Shown here piece by piece: positions 8,176-16,249 of a stretch of 36,227 nt of DNA. The first letter of the stretch is position 1. Each line of letters opens with the position of its first letter. The notes under the pieces were generated by a model. The model did not search any database. It worked only from the letters and a program-made list of their open reading frames with translations, and was not told the DNA's origin. This stretch comes from JABMRF01 sp964584985. Lineage in GTDB: Bacteria > Patescibacteriota > Patescibacteriia > UBA11705 > JABHMO01. A program made the position numbers and the translations under genes. The stretch spans positions 1-36,227 of the forward strand of contig CAZPBK010000010.1 in assembly GCA_964584985.1 (NCBI GenBank). Direction: 5' to 3'.

Positions 8176-8189
8176 GTCTAAATTTAGAC
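8176..8189. promoter_or_regulatory. 14-bp perfect palindrome upstream of the RNase P RNA promoter
   Basis: GTCTAAATTTAGAC lies directly after the rnj terminator and 7 bp before the -35 box of rnpB. Its half-site GTCTA/TAGAC is the same as in the palindrome in front of the trmB-like gene at 16653, with N4 instead of N5 spacing. A binding site is possible but not shown. Confidence 0.3.
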
Positions 8190-8196
8190 AATACCA

Positions 8197-8225
8197 TTGA
8201 CAAAAAACAATAAATTTGCTATACT
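8197..8225 (+). promoter_or_regulatory. Promoter of RNase P RNA
   Basis: TTGACA (8197-8202), 17 bp, TATACT (8220-8225). The start site expected at about 8232 coincides with the 5' strand of the RNA's closing helix. Confidence 0.85.
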
Positions 8226-8231
8226 ATTGAA

Positions 8232-8604
8232 GTCCTGAACAAACAGGCTGCTTCTCTTTACTTTTTAAAACAAAGAGAGAAAAGTCCGGACACTCATCTC
8301 CCTTTTGGGAAATTAACATGGGCAAAGGGTAACCCCCTTCAACCGTGAGGTAGAGTTGCGAACAGAGACGTTTTGTCCGCGAGGACAAAAAACCCTTTTT
8401 TGCTTTTGGCGTCAAAGGGTTATCCGAGTTATAAAGTATTTATACGGAAAACTCGGCTGAAACGGCTAAATACTTGCCCGAGTGCAAGAGCAAGTTTGGT
8501 AGCTCGCTAGAGGCCGTTGGCAACAACGGTCCCAGATAGATTGCAGCACCTTTGTTCATTTTTGAACAAAGAAACAGAATCCGGCTTACTCGTTTGTTCA
8601 GGGC
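8232..8604 (+). ncRNA. rnpB: RNase P RNA (M1-type), about 370 nt
   Basis: The catalytic RNA of RNase P, which cuts 5' leaders from tRNA precursors. The conserved 5' core AGAGAAAAGTCCGGAC is at about 8275-8290. The 3' core is AGATAGATTGCAGCAC (about 8534-8549) and ACAGAATCCGGCTTAC (8574-8589), the universal end of the bacterial RNA. Helix P1 is formed by CCTGAACAAAC (8235-8245) and GTTTGTTCAGG (8592-8602), and is followed directly by a T-run (8605-8611), so the P1 3' strand is followed by a natural terminator. Internal hairpins with a GAACAAA stem near 8553-8572 are visible. Short open frames on the opposite strand are chance. Exact ends are inferred from the promoter and P1. Confidence 0.93.
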
Positions 8605-8622
8605 TTTTTTTAATGCTATAAT
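8594..8622 (+). promoter_or_regulatory. Predicted promoter of the sugar transferase gene, overlapping the 3' end of rnpB
   Basis: TTGTTC (8594-8599), 17 bp, TATAAT (8617-8622) with TGC directly before it (extended -10). The weak -35 box lies within the 3' strand of the RNase P RNA P1 helix. Start site about 8629, 20 nt before the ATG. Confidence 0.5.
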
Positions 8623-8648
8623 TTTCACAAACAACAATATTAAATTTT

Positions 8649-10082
8649 ATGAAGAAAAAAGCGGAACTTTTTTTTACTTTTTTAAAAATACCGGTTGATT
8701 ATTTGACTTTGGTTGTGGCCGGACTTTTAGCCTATACTTTGCGCTATAATCAAGCCATCAGAGAAATACGGCCGATTGTTTTTGATTTGCCTTTCAGCCG
8801 ATATTTATTTTTTGTTTTTATTACCGCAGCCGTTTGGCTGGCTTTTTTCGCTTTGGCCGGACTTTATAAATTTCAATCCAGAAAAATAACTGACGAACTG
8901 GGTAAAATAATTTTGGCCTGCTCCAGTGGCATGAGCGCGGTAATTATTTACATGTTTTTTGTCAGAGAACTTTTTTCCTCTCGTTTTATTGTTTTGGCCG
9001 CCTGGCTGTTCAGTATATTTTTGGTAATGATAGTCAGGAGTTTACTGCGCAAGATTCAAAAATACAGCTTAAAATTGGGCTGGGGCTGTCACAGTACGGT
9101 AATCGTTGGTCATGATAAAAACACTGAAGAAATTATTTTAACTTTTAAAAATCAACCACGTTTGGGCTATAAAATAATTGACAAAATAAAAGATTTCGGC
9201 TCGGAAGAAAAAGAACGGCTTTTAAAATTACATAAAAATAAAATAATTGACGAAATAATCCAAACCGACCCCAATCTTTCCAGAAAAACCTCGGTGGCTT
9301 TGGCTGATTTTTGCACGGAAAATAATATAATTTTTAAATACGCCGCCGGACAATTTGAAGCCAGAACCACCAATGTGGAGGTTCATGTAATTGCCGGTGT
9401 TCCCTTGGTGGAGGTAAAAAAAACCAAACTGGACGGCTGGGGTAAAATTATTAAAAGAATTATAGATTTTGTTTTTAGCAGTATTTTAATAATCATATTC
9501 TCGCCAATCATGTTGGTGCTGGCTCTTTTAATAAAACTGGAAGATTCCGGACCGGTTATTTATAAAAACGAACGAGTTTCCAAAAAAGGTTTTTTTAATG
9601 TTTACAAATTTCGATCAATGTATACCAAGTATTGTACTGGTAAACAATTTGAAAAATATACTGATCAAAAAACTGTGTTGGAATATGAACAAAAGCTGGC
9701 TACTAAACAATCCGAGCGTCAAGGGCCGGTTTATAAAATATTAAACGATCCTCGTCGCACAAAAATCGGTCGCTTTATGGAAAAAACCTCCTTGGATGAG
9801 TTGCCTCAACTTTTTAATGTTTGGATCGGTAATCTAAGTTTGGTCGGACCGCGCCCACACCAACCGCGAGAAGTGGAAAAATACAAAAAAGCTCACAAAA
9901 GAGTTTTGGACATAAAACCCGGTGTCACCGGCTTGGCTCAAATTTCCGGACGCAGCGACCTTGACTTTGATGAAGAAGTAAAATTGGACACTTATTATAT
10001 TAAAAACTGGTCATTAAAGCTTGATTTTTGGATAATGCTAAAAACTCCTTGGGTGATTTTGACCAGAAAATCCAAGATCTGA
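8649..10082 (+). CDS. Polyprenyl-phosphate sugar-1-phosphate transferase (initiating glycosyltransferase)
   Basis: 477 residues, the size of WbaP/WcaJ/CpsE-type enzymes. About four or five N-terminal membrane helices (within 10-135) are followed by a nucleotide-binding-like CoA_binding_3 region (about 150-255). Another membrane or re-entrant helix lies at about 275-298, then the catalytic bac_transf domain. Its motifs are VYKFRSM (about 317-323), SLDELPQLFNVWIGNLSLVG followed by PRP (about 379-401), and KPGVTGLAQISGRSDLDFDE (about 420-439). These enzymes move a sugar-1-phosphate from a nucleotide sugar to undecaprenyl phosphate, starting assembly of a surface polysaccharide or glycoprotein glycan. 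Two GT4 enzymes follow on the same strand. The sugar (glucose, galactose or amino sugar) cannot be told. Confidence 0.92.
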   Translation: MKKKAELFFTFLKIPVDYLTLVVAGLLAYTLRYNQAIREIRPIVFDLPFSRYLFFVFITAAVWLAFFALAGLYKFQSRKITDELGKIILACSSGMSAVIIYMFFVRELFSSRFIVLAAWLFSIFLVMIVRSLLRKIQKYSLKLGWGCHSTVIVGHDKNTEEIILTFKNQPRLGYKIIDKIKDFGSEEKERLLKLHKNKIIDEIIQTDPNLSRKTSVALADFCTENNIIFKYAAGQFEARTTNVEVHVIAGVPLVEVKKTKLDGWGKIIKRIIDFVFSSILIIIFSPIMLVLALLIKLEDSGPVIYKNERVSKKGFFNVYKFRSMYTKYCTGKQFEKYTDQKTVLEYEQKLATKQSERQGPVYKILNDPRRTKIGRFMEKTSLDELPQLFNVWIGNLSLVGPRPHQPREVEKYKKAHKRVLDIKPGVTGLAQISGRSDLDFDEEVKLDTYYIKNWSLKLDFWIMLKTPWVILTRKSKI

Positions 10083-10222
10083 CTTTTTTAACTAAAAAAT
10101 TACTCTTATATAAAAAACCACATTTGTCTGTGCGTTTTTTTGTTTTAAAAAACATTATTGCAATTTTTCCTAATTTTGGTAAACTGATTGTATAAATATA
10201 ACTATTTTCTATAAATAAACTT

Positions 10223-11320
10223 ATGAATGTGGCTTTGGTACACGATCATTTGACTCAGGACGGTGGCGCGGAAAAGGTGGCCAAGGCTTTTTTGGATATC
10301 TTTCCGCAAAATCCTTTTTACACTTTGGTTTTTGATAAAAAAAACTGTCCAACTGATTTTATTGATAAAAACATCAAAACCTCTTTTTTACAAAAAATGC
10401 CTTTGGGGGTTAGCAAACATGAATGGTTTTTAACTCTAATGCCGGCAGCCACCGAACATCATCAGCTGACTGATTATAAATTGATTCTATCCAGTTCCTC
10501 TATTTTTTCCAAAGGCATAATCCCCGGACCGGGTTCAACTCATATTTGCTATTGCCATACACCGCCGAGATTTTTATGGACCAATACCCACGGCTATTTG
10601 CAAAATTTAAATCAAAATTTTATTATAAAAAAATTTTTACCAATTTTTTTAACCAAACTCAGACAATGGGATCGCATTGCCGCCGAACGCGTGGATCATT
10701 TTATTGCTAATTCCAATGAAGTTCAAAAAAGAATAAAAAAATATTATAATCGACCAAGCACGGTAATTTACCCACCGGTAGAAACCGATAAATTTAAAAT
10801 AGCCGCCGGAACTAAGAATTATTTTTTGGCCGGAGGTCGTTTGGTTGGTTATAAACGCTTTGATCTTTTGATTGAGGCTTTTAATCATTTGAACTTGCCT
10901 TTAAAAATATTTGGTGACGGACCTTTACGCGAAAAACTGGCCAAACAAGCCAAAAATAATATTGAGTTTCTGGGCAAGGTCTCTGAAGAACAAAAAGCCA
11001 AACTTTACAGCCAATGCTTGGCCTTTTTAAATCCACAATATGAAGATTTTGGCATTACCGCGGTGGAAGCCATGGCCAGCGGACGACCGGTAATCGCCTA
11101 CAAGGCCGGCGGAGCTTTAGAAACAGTAATTGAAGGCCAAACCGGCACACTGTTTGAAGAACAAACCTGGGAAGATCTGGCTGATAAAATCCTCAGATTC
11201 AGATCAAAAAACTATGAACCTGAAGAAATAAGACAACACGCCCTAAAATTTGATGAAAAAATATTTAAGCACAAAATCAAGGAATTTATTGTCAATAAAA
11301 TGGAAAAACAAAAAAGCTAA
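10223..11320 (+). CDS. GT4-family glycosyltransferase
   Basis: 365 residues with the GT-B fold. The N-terminal acceptor domain begins MNVALVHDHLTQDGGAEKVA (1-20), which contains the GGAEKV motif of WbaZ-like mannosyl/rhamnosyl transferases. CYCHTPPRFLW (about 110-120) is also typical of that subgroup. The C-terminal donor domain has FLAGGRLVGYKRFDLLIEAF (about 202-221), FGDGPLREKL, and the EX7E motif in EDFGITAVEAMASGRPVIAY (about 274-293). No membrane helices. It probably adds an early sugar to the lipid-linked acceptor made by the sugar transferase upstream. Sugar and acceptor are unknown. No Shine-Dalgarno before ATG 10223. Confidence 0.9.
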   Translation: MNVALVHDHLTQDGGAEKVAKAFLDIFPQNPFYTLVFDKKNCPTDFIDKNIKTSFLQKMPLGVSKHEWFLTLMPAATEHHQLTDYKLILSSSSIFSKGIIPGPGSTHICYCHTPPRFLWTNTHGYLQNLNQNFIIKKFLPIFLTKLRQWDRIAAERVDHFIANSNEVQKRIKKYYNRPSTVIYPPVETDKFKIAAGTKNYFLAGGRLVGYKRFDLLIEAFNHLNLPLKIFGDGPLREKLAKQAKNNIEFLGKVSEEQKAKLYSQCLAFLNPQYEDFGITAVEAMASGRPVIAYKAGGALETVIEGQTGTLFEEQTWEDLADKILRFRSKNYEPEEIRQHALKFDEKIFKHKIKEFIVNKMEKQKS

Positions 11321-11455
11321 TAGCTTTACCCTATATTTTTCTTCTTACCACAAAAAAGAATACCAATAATTTAAAATGTTTGATTTTATCGGATTAAACT
11401 TTATTGTTTTTTAAATGATCTTCATACGCTTAAATTATTTTTCAATTACCAACCT

Positions 11456-12595
11456 ATGAACATCGCCATAGACATCCGTTGTTTAATGGAAAGAGAACTG
11501 ACCGGCGTTGGTGAGTACACTTTTCACTTGCTTAAACATTTATTTGAAATTGATAATCAAAACAATTATTATCTTTTTTATAATTCGCGGCAAAATGTTT
11601 CTCCCTACATTCCGGAATTCCCCAAAAAAAACATTCATTATTGTCAATTTCGTTTGCCCAATAAATTGTTGAATTTGAGTTTAAAATTTTTTAAATATCC
11701 TCGCTTGGACAAAATGATAGAAAAAAAATATCATACTCCCGAAATAGATCTTTTCTTTTTTCCCAATATTTGTTTTTCCAAAACCTCTTGTCCTTTTATG
11801 ATTACGGCGCATGATTTAAGTTTTGAATTTTTTAACGAATTTTTAAGTTTCAAAAGAAAACTTTGGCATAAATTTATTAACCCCAAAAAAATATTTAATC
11901 AAGCCGAAAAAATTGTGGCGGTTTCCGAAAACACTCGCCAGGATCTGCAAACTCATTACAACTTGAGCTTTGATAAAATTGAAATTATTTATTCCGGGAT
12001 TTCCAATAATTACAAAATTGTTAATCCAAACGATCCCAACCTAAAAAAAGTTAAAAAAAAGTATAATCTACCGAAAAAATTCATTCTTTATTTGGGCACC
12101 ATTGAACCGAGAAAAAACATCCAAGGCCTTATAACCTTTTTTCAAGAATTTCAAAAAAAACATCCGGAATATTCTTTGGTTATTGCCGGCAAACACGGCT
12201 GGAAATACAAGGAAATAAAAAAAACCGATTGCCGAAAAATTATTTTTACAGACTTTATTTCAGATCTGGAAAAAAGATATTTTTACAATCTGGCCGACAT
12301 GTTTATTTATCCCTCTTTTTATGAAGGCTTTGGCTTCCCGCCGTTGGAAGCCATGGCTTGCGGTTGCCCGGTAATCACCTCCAATAATTCTTCACTTTCG
12401 GAAATTTGTGGGCAAACAGCCATACTTATTGACCCCAACAATCAAGCGGATTTGCTTTTTGCTGCCGAACAAATGCTGGAGAAGACCACCAGAGAAAGTT
12501 ATGTTGAACGCGGTTTAACCAAAGTAAAATATTATAATTGGTACACTACGGCGCAGGCTTTGTTAAATAATTTTGAACAAACCATAAAGAGTTGA
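11456..12595 (+). CDS. GT4-family glycosyltransferase
   Basis: 379 residues. The N-terminus MNIAIDIRCLMERELTGVGE has the DIR...TGVG(E/R)Y pattern common in mannosyl- and rhamnosyl-transferases of surface glycan clusters. The donor domain shows LYLGTIEPRKNIQGLITFF (about 212-230), VIAGKHGWKYKEI, and the EX7E motif YEGFGFPPLEAMACGCPVI (about 287-305). It resembles the GT4 enzyme at 17836-18951 in organisation; both begin with a similar IAIDxR motif, so they may be distant paralogues. It is the last gene before the convergent island at 12.7-16.5 kb, from which it is separated by a terminator. Stop is TGA, showing TGA is not reassigned. Confidence 0.9.
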   Translation: MNIAIDIRCLMERELTGVGEYTFHLLKHLFEIDNQNNYYLFYNSRQNVSPYIPEFPKKNIHYCQFRLPNKLLNLSLKFFKYPRLDKMIEKKYHTPEIDLFFFPNICFSKTSCPFMITAHDLSFEFFNEFLSFKRKLWHKFINPKKIFNQAEKIVAVSENTRQDLQTHYNLSFDKIEIIYSGISNNYKIVNPNDPNLKKVKKKYNLPKKFILYLGTIEPRKNIQGLITFFQEFQKKHPEYSLVIAGKHGWKYKEIKKTDCRKIIFTDFISDLEKRYFYNLADMFIYPSFYEGFGFPPLEAMACGCPVITSNNSSLSEICGQTAILIDPNNQADLLFAAEQMLEKTTRESYVERGLTKVKYYNWYTTAQALLNNFEQTIKS

Positions 12596-12659
12596 AAAGT
12601 TTTTCCTTGGCCCTGACTTAAATCAAGGTATTCTTAAAAAATTTTCATTAACTGCTTTA

Positions 12660-12697
12660 AAAAAAATCCGCCTTTTTGAAAGACGGATCTTTTGCAT
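12660..12697. terminator. Convergent terminator between the glycan cluster and the island
   Basis: Hairpin AAAATCCGcC / GaCGGATCTTTT (core about 12662-12693). A-run before and T-run after let it act in both directions, ending the plus-strand GT unit and the minus-strand island operon. Confidence 0.75.
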
Positions 12698-12729
12698 TAT
12701 AAAAAAACCCTTTACTGCGATGTTAACAA

Positions 12730-12936
12730 TTATGATAAATTCTGAATAAATTCTTTCACCCCCATAACAGCTAAAAACACTAATAAAACAACCATAAAAA
12801 AACCAATCAAAGCTGTACAAGTCTCCTTAACTTTACCATAATCTTTTTTGGAATAGCGATCAAGTAGACCTACAACTACACGAGTCAAAACAACAACAAT
12901 TAAACAAACAAAAGAGATAAACACTAGTCCCTGCAT
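12730..12936 (-). CDS. Small two-helix membrane protein, paralogue of the island's first gene
   Basis: 68 residues: hydrophobic helix at about 2-25, a short charged loop containing DRYSKKDYGKVKE, and a second helix at about 43-62. The loop and flanking positions match the protein encoded at 16250-16444: FVC near residue 10, R-V/I-V, then D/E-R-Y/F-S-K-K-D. ATG 12936 is preceded by AAGGAAGGTG with normal spacing, a good ribosome site. It is the last gene of the island operon, 15 bp after the lipoprotein gene stop. I know no family for it. The topology would put the SKKD loop on one side and both ends on the other. Confidence 0.75.
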   Translation of the reverse strand: MQGLVFISFVCLIVVVLTRVVVGLLDRYSKKDYGKVKETCTALIGFFMVVLLVFLAVMGVKEFIQNLS

Positions 12937-12951
12937 AATTCACCTTCCTTA

Positions 12952-13494
12952 TTACTCAACCATAACCAACCATCGCCAATCTTCTCTATTTTTTGTTTTA
13001 CACCATTCAAAGTGACCATCCCACTGTTTACCCTTATAACCTGACAAAAACAAATAACTGGTTCCATGTCCAGACCATACCTCAGTATAAAAAGCAGGAT
13101 CAGCCACAATGACCCAACCAAGACCATCAGAAATAGGAAAGCGTGATTTAAATGCTTCGATCCACTGAACACAAGGAATCTTGCCATATTTTTCTAGTTC
13201 TTTCTGAACACTATCAAAATCTTTTTGCCTAGCAATACTAACTAATTTGAATTTATGAACACCTGTAACACATTCTACAGTCTGACCTTTCCAAGCTGTA
13301 TGAACACGATGAGCTTTGTACTTACCACACAAAATCTCAGAATGTTTGTTCATTTCCGGATAAAGTGTTAGTTCAAAAATTTCATTATTTTCCACCACCG
13401 GAACAGGTGACGATTTTTGTTTGTGTGAAGCTTGTTGATCATTACAACTACACATGAAGAGTAAAAAAACGACGAAAAAAAGTTGATTTTTCAT
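12952..13494 (-). CDS. Putative lipoprotein of unknown function
   Basis: 180 residues from ATG 13494, chosen because AAGGAGG lies 5 nt upstream; an in-frame upstream start at 13539 would overlap the previous gene and has no ribosome site. The N-terminus MKNQLFFVVFLLFMCSCNDQ is a short signal peptide ending in a Cys pair (C15, C17), a lipobox-like site, followed by a polar, flexible stretch to about residue 36. The mature part has four more cysteines (C56, C75, C98, C155) and a Trp-rich end (HFEWCKTKNREDWRWLVMVE). It is probably exported and lipid-anchored. I recognise no domain. It is the only clearly exported soluble protein of the island. Confidence 0.75.
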   Translation of the reverse strand: MKNQLFFVVFLLFMCSCNDQQASHKQKSSPVPVVENNEIFELTLYPEMNKHSEILCGKYKAHRVHTAWKGQTVECVTGVHKFKLVSIARQKDFDSVQKELEKYGKIPCVQWIEAFKSRFPISDGLGWVIVADPAFYTEVWSGHGTSYLFLSGYKGKQWDGHFEWCKTKNREDWRWLVMVE

Positions 13495-13514
13495 CTTGAC
13501 CTCCTTAGTTTTGT

Positions 13515-14003
13515 TTACCAATGATACCAATGAAACCAATCATAACGAACAGAACGCCAATCCCTATTATAATAAATTGATCTCACTTCAAAAAAACAAG
13601 AATCTGAACCACGCCTTCCTTTACTATCAAACTTCTGAAAAGTTAGCAAAGATACAAGCTTAAAAATCAGCCAATGCAAACTATAAATTGGTTTTCCTTC
13701 GTCAGTACAATAACCACAATATTCATACCATCGAAGTGTTTTTCCATCAGCAAATTCCATTTTATCTACATGAATCAAACCTAGTATTGAAAAACCAGCC
13801 GAACGACCTCGAAAACCTTTATCAGGATCAAAAAGGTCTTGTCTCAATTCACGATCTGGCCAATATTTTTCCTTATATAATTGTAATCTATCCAAACGCA
13901 TCCTTGCCTTGGTATTATCTTCATGATCAAACATTGCGTTTATTCTGCTTCTTCTGTTAAAGCTTCGTACGCTTTCATTCTTTCTCCGATAATAACGACT
14001 CAT
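13515..14003 (-). CDS. Island protein of unknown function, aromatic-rich
   Basis: 162 residues from ATG 14003, preceded by AAAGGAGGAG with 5-nt spacing. The first 60 residues are strongly basic and Arg-rich (MSRYYRRKNESVRSFNRRSR). The middle has WYEYCGYC with two cysteines, and the C-terminus is rich in Trp, Tyr and His (ends DWFHWYHW). One moderately hydrophobic stretch (SLHWLIFKLVSLLTFQKF) may bind membrane but is too short for confidence. No known domain. The next gene's Shine-Dalgarno lies just after its stop, so the genes are tightly coupled. Confidence 0.7.
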   Translation of the reverse strand: MSRYYRRKNESVRSFNRRSRINAMFDHEDNTKARMRLDRLQLYKEKYWPDRELRQDLFDPDKGFRGRSAGFSILGLIHVDKMEFADGKTLRWYEYCGYCTDEGKPIYSLHWLIFKLVSLLTFQKFDSKGRRGSDSCFFEVRSIYYNRDWRSVRYDWFHWYHW

Positions 14004-14015
14004 TATCTCCTCCTT

Positions 14016-14699
14016 TTACTCAGACAAAAGTGAACTCAACAATAGCCTTTGATCTTTAGATATTTTATTGAACGGAAAATCAACCTCACCAAGTCTATAT
14101 TTTTTACGGAAAACAGCAATTTGCTCAAGTCTTTCTTCCAGCCATTTAATACTTCCAGGTACCCAATCAATTCGTTTCATTTTATAGTACTCTTCGCGTT
14201 CTTCCTCTGGACAAAATCGATAATTTAACAAAAGTCCATACTTATATTTCAATCGATTTCTGGCCATTTGCTCACAAACATGTAAATCGATATCTACAAG
14301 TGGTTTCAGACTATCCATAATTTCAAATTGCTTATCATCTTCCAAAGTATAAAACAACTTAACCAATTCTCCAAAATAATCACTTGGATTGGCTGAATTT
14401 ATTTTCAACCTAGGATAAATATACTGTTTTACTATTCCTTCAAATACAACAACTTGTTCATTAGGACAAATAATTCTTACTAAAACATAGAATACATGTT
14501 TTCTTAACCTACTATCCCAAAGCCACAAATTGGTAAGATCAAAATTTTCAAAACTCTTGTCCGTAATAAAATCTTCTACTTTTATGTCTTGTTCAACAAA
14601 ATCAACAAATCGGTAATAATAGTATACTTTTACTCTAAATTCAACCTGAATTTCACATTTTTGTCCGTCAACTATGACTCTACTTGGGATTTTTTTCAT
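14016..14699 (-). CDS. Island protein of unknown function, about 227 residues
   Basis: Start set at ATG 14699 (MKKIPSRVIVDGQKCEIQVE) because CGAAAGGAGGAG lies directly upstream; the frame is open further, but that stretch has no ribosome site and overlaps the previous gene. The start overlaps the end of the upstream gene by 20 nt. The protein appears soluble, with a beta-rich N-terminal half (alternating VKVYYYYRFVDF pattern) and a charged helical C-terminal half (EEREEYYKMKR ... ERLEQIAVFRKKYRLGE). No known domain or catalytic motif is seen. Cysteines at about 16, 91, 150 and 176 show no metal-site pattern. Confidence 0.72.
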   Translation of the reverse strand: MKKIPSRVIVDGQKCEIQVEFRVKVYYYYRFVDFVEQDIKVEDFITDKSFENFDLTNLWLWDSRLRKHVFYVLVRIICPNEQVVVFEGIVKQYIYPRLKINSANPSDYFGELVKLFYTLEDDKQFEIMDSLKPLVDIDLHVCEQMARNRLKYKYGLLLNYRFCPEEEREEYYKMKRIDWVPGSIKWLEERLEQIAVFRKKYRLGEVDFPFNKISKDQRLLLSSLLSE

Positions 14700-15039
14700 G
14701 GTTCTCCTCCTTTCGTCGAAATACTTTGTAATATCTAGCGTAATCAAAGATAAGATCATTCTCAACTTTCTGCTCCAACCACTTTTGATCAAAAAAAGGG
14801 AACTTTTTTACAATAACTTCGGTCACTGACTTAATTCTCTGACAACGATTAGTCTGTGTATCCAAATTCCCGATAATATCCATACGACCAGGAAATCGAT
14901 ATTCGTGAACTTGTTCGTAATTATCATTAAAAAAAACAAGTTTAATTTCCCCGACAAGAAGTAAAAATCTACAATATAAAGTATCATGTTTCTCCATTGG
15001 TTTTATTTTACCATTAACAATAAAAACACCAATTTTCAT
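14680..15039 (-). CDS. Island protein of unknown function, 119 residues
   Basis: ATG 15039 is preceded by AAAGGAGGGTG at ideal spacing. The protein begins MKIGVFIVNGKIKPMEKHDT. The first 60 residues look beta-rich (RFLLLVGEIKLVFFND), the rest is helical and charged, ending RRKEENHEKNPK. No signal peptide or membrane helix. Its end overlaps the next gene's start by 20 nt, which suggests translational coupling. Unrecognised. Confidence 0.7.
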   Translation of the reverse strand: MKIGVFIVNGKIKPMEKHDTLYCRFLLLVGEIKLVFFNDNYEQVHEYRFPGRMDIIGNLDTQTNRCQRIKSVTEVIVKKFPFFDQKWLEQKVENDLIFDYARYYKVFRRKEENHEKNPK

Positions 15040-15053
15040 GTCACCCTCCTTTC

Positions 15054-15332
15054 TTATCCGAAAAAAGGTAAATCAAAGTAGTTCTTTTTTGTTTTTTTTC
15101 GATATCTTTCATACCATAGGTCCACGCCTTCTTTTGAATAAACCCGTAATTCTTCCGGCTCACAAAAAGGTTCTGGTTGATACTTTTCTAATTGAAAAGC
15201 AATAACAAACATTAAAATAATATCTATCCCAACATAAAAAAATACAAAAATCCCCATTGAACACCAACTTGAAAAATAATTTTGCCAAACATTTACAATC
15301 AAATCAGCGCCCCACAAAGGGAAAGCTAGCAT
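15054..15332 (-). CDS. Membrane protein of unknown function (5' end lies at an assembly gap; probably partial)
   Basis: 92 codons seen from an ATG at 15332, but this ATG touches the 100-N gap, so the true start is unknown and no ribosome site can be judged. Hydrophobic helix at about 24-47 (MGIFVFFYVGIDIILMFVIA), then a polar C-terminal tail (LEKYQPEPFCEPEELRVYSK ...) ending YFDLPFFG. Since the gene on the other side of the gap encodes an interrupted polytopic membrane protein, both parts could be the two ends of one gene. Frame cannot decide this, because 100 Ns is a placeholder length. Confidence 0.5.
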   Translation of the reverse strand: MLAFPLWGADLIVNVWQNYFSSWCSMGIFVFFYVGIDIILMFVIAFQLEKYQPEPFCEPEELRVYSKEGVDLWYERYRKKTKKNYFDLPFFG

Positions 15333-15334
15333 TT

Positions 15335-15434
15335 NNNNNNNNNNNNNNNNNNNNNNNNNNNNNNNNNNNNNNNNNNNNNNNNNNNNNNNNNNNNNNNNNN
15401 NNNNNNNNNNNNNNNNNNNNNNNNNNNNNNNNNN
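15335..15434. other. Assembly gap (100 N)
   Basis: Exactly 100 Ns, the usual placeholder for a scaffold gap of unknown size. Everything crossing it is unreliable. Confidence 0.99.
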
Positions 15435-15739
15435 TTATTGGCATAATACATAAACGGTGCACTGATCAGATACCCAAAAAACAAAGAGCCAAACTCTAGC
15501 CATTTTGAATCTGGCAAATGAAATAAAGCAAAAATACCATAAAACAAACCAGTAATTACAGCTGCTAAAAGCATCCAGATTGCCAATATTCCTGCATAGT
15601 GCATACAGCGGCCAAACTTATACTGCCATACTTCATTAATACTGTCACCAGCTTCATATTTGACTAAATAAAAACAACCAATAAACAAAACTACAACAAC
15701 TAGAATTGCATGAACGATGATGATGATAAATGCATGCAT
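15435..15739 (-). CDS. Polytopic membrane protein of unknown function (3' end lost in assembly gap)
   Basis: From ATG 15739, preceded by AAAAGGAGG at good spacing, 101 codons run into the N gap. Hydrophobic helices at about 2-26 (FIIIIVHAILVVVVLFIGCF), 48-72 (AGILAIWMLLAAVITGLFYG) and about 84-100. It starts 1 nt after the previous gene's stop. A possible continuation is the reading frame at 15054-15332 on the other side of the gap. No family recognised. Confidence 0.6.
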
Positions 15740-15740
15740 T

Positions 15741-16172
15741 TTATTTCCTCCTTTTCTCCTGTTTTTCCTTCAATGTAACTTTCCTTTTATCAAAATCCAA
15801 ATCCAAACAAAGCTCTTTTTCCTTCAAAACAACTTGGTGATTCGGCAAATTCGGATAAAAAGGCTTTCCATCTTCAAACCAAAAACAATTATTCATATGC
15901 AATCTATAAATACCAGTAACTAAACCATACTTACCACTTCCCAAAATTTCAAACAGCTCTGATGAAGTTGACTGGGCAGTAATCTTGTTCTTTTGAAATA
16001 ACTCCTTAATCAACAAAGCAACTGCAAGCTGATTTGGATAACCATTTCCTGAATCATATTTTCTAGTCTGATATGCTATTTGTCTTTCTTGCAAAGCTTC
16101 GGCAACATAAGCAACAAAAATATTATGTCCCAAGATTTTCACGACTATTTTAGTAAGCGTAATTTCTAACAT
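15741..16172 (-). CDS. Island protein of unknown function, 143 residues
   Basis: ATG 16172 is preceded by AAAAGGAGG with 5-nt spacing. The protein appears soluble: an N-terminal helix-rich part (MLEITLTKIVVKILGHNIFV ... AVALLIKELFQKN), a middle beta-like part (YGLVTGIYRLHMNNCFWFED), and a very basic C-terminus (KRKVTLKEKQEKRRK). No signal peptide and no recognised domain. Second gene of the operon. Confidence 0.7.
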   Translation of the reverse strand: MLEITLTKIVVKILGHNIFVAYVAEALQERQIAYQTRKYDSGNGYPNQLAVALLIKELFQKNKITAQSTSSELFEILGSGKYGLVTGIYRLHMNNCFWFEDGKPFYPNLPNHQVVLKEKELCLDLDFDKRKVTLKEKQEKRRK

Positions 16173-16249
16173 ACTAACCTCCTTTTAGGCAAAGCCTAAA
16201 GGTTGAACATAAATTGCTTAATCTGGAATTATTTTTACAACTAAACATA

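Noticed and set aside
8224..8637. Minus-strand frames of 63 and 65 codons across the RNase P RNA
   Set aside because: The region is an RNA gene with conserved core sequences and its own promoter and terminator on the plus strand.
13495..13539. A longer start (MVSLVSLVNK) for the island lipoprotein
   Set aside because: It would place a polar stretch before the signal peptide; AAGGAGG directly precedes ATG 13494.
14700..14792. A longer N-terminus for the 14016-14699 island protein
   Set aside because: The extension overlaps the upstream gene by over 100 nt and has no ribosome site, whereas AAAGGAGG precedes ATG 14699.
15257..15499. Open frames spanning the N gap
   Set aside because: Continuity depends on placeholder Ns; the length of the gap is unknown.
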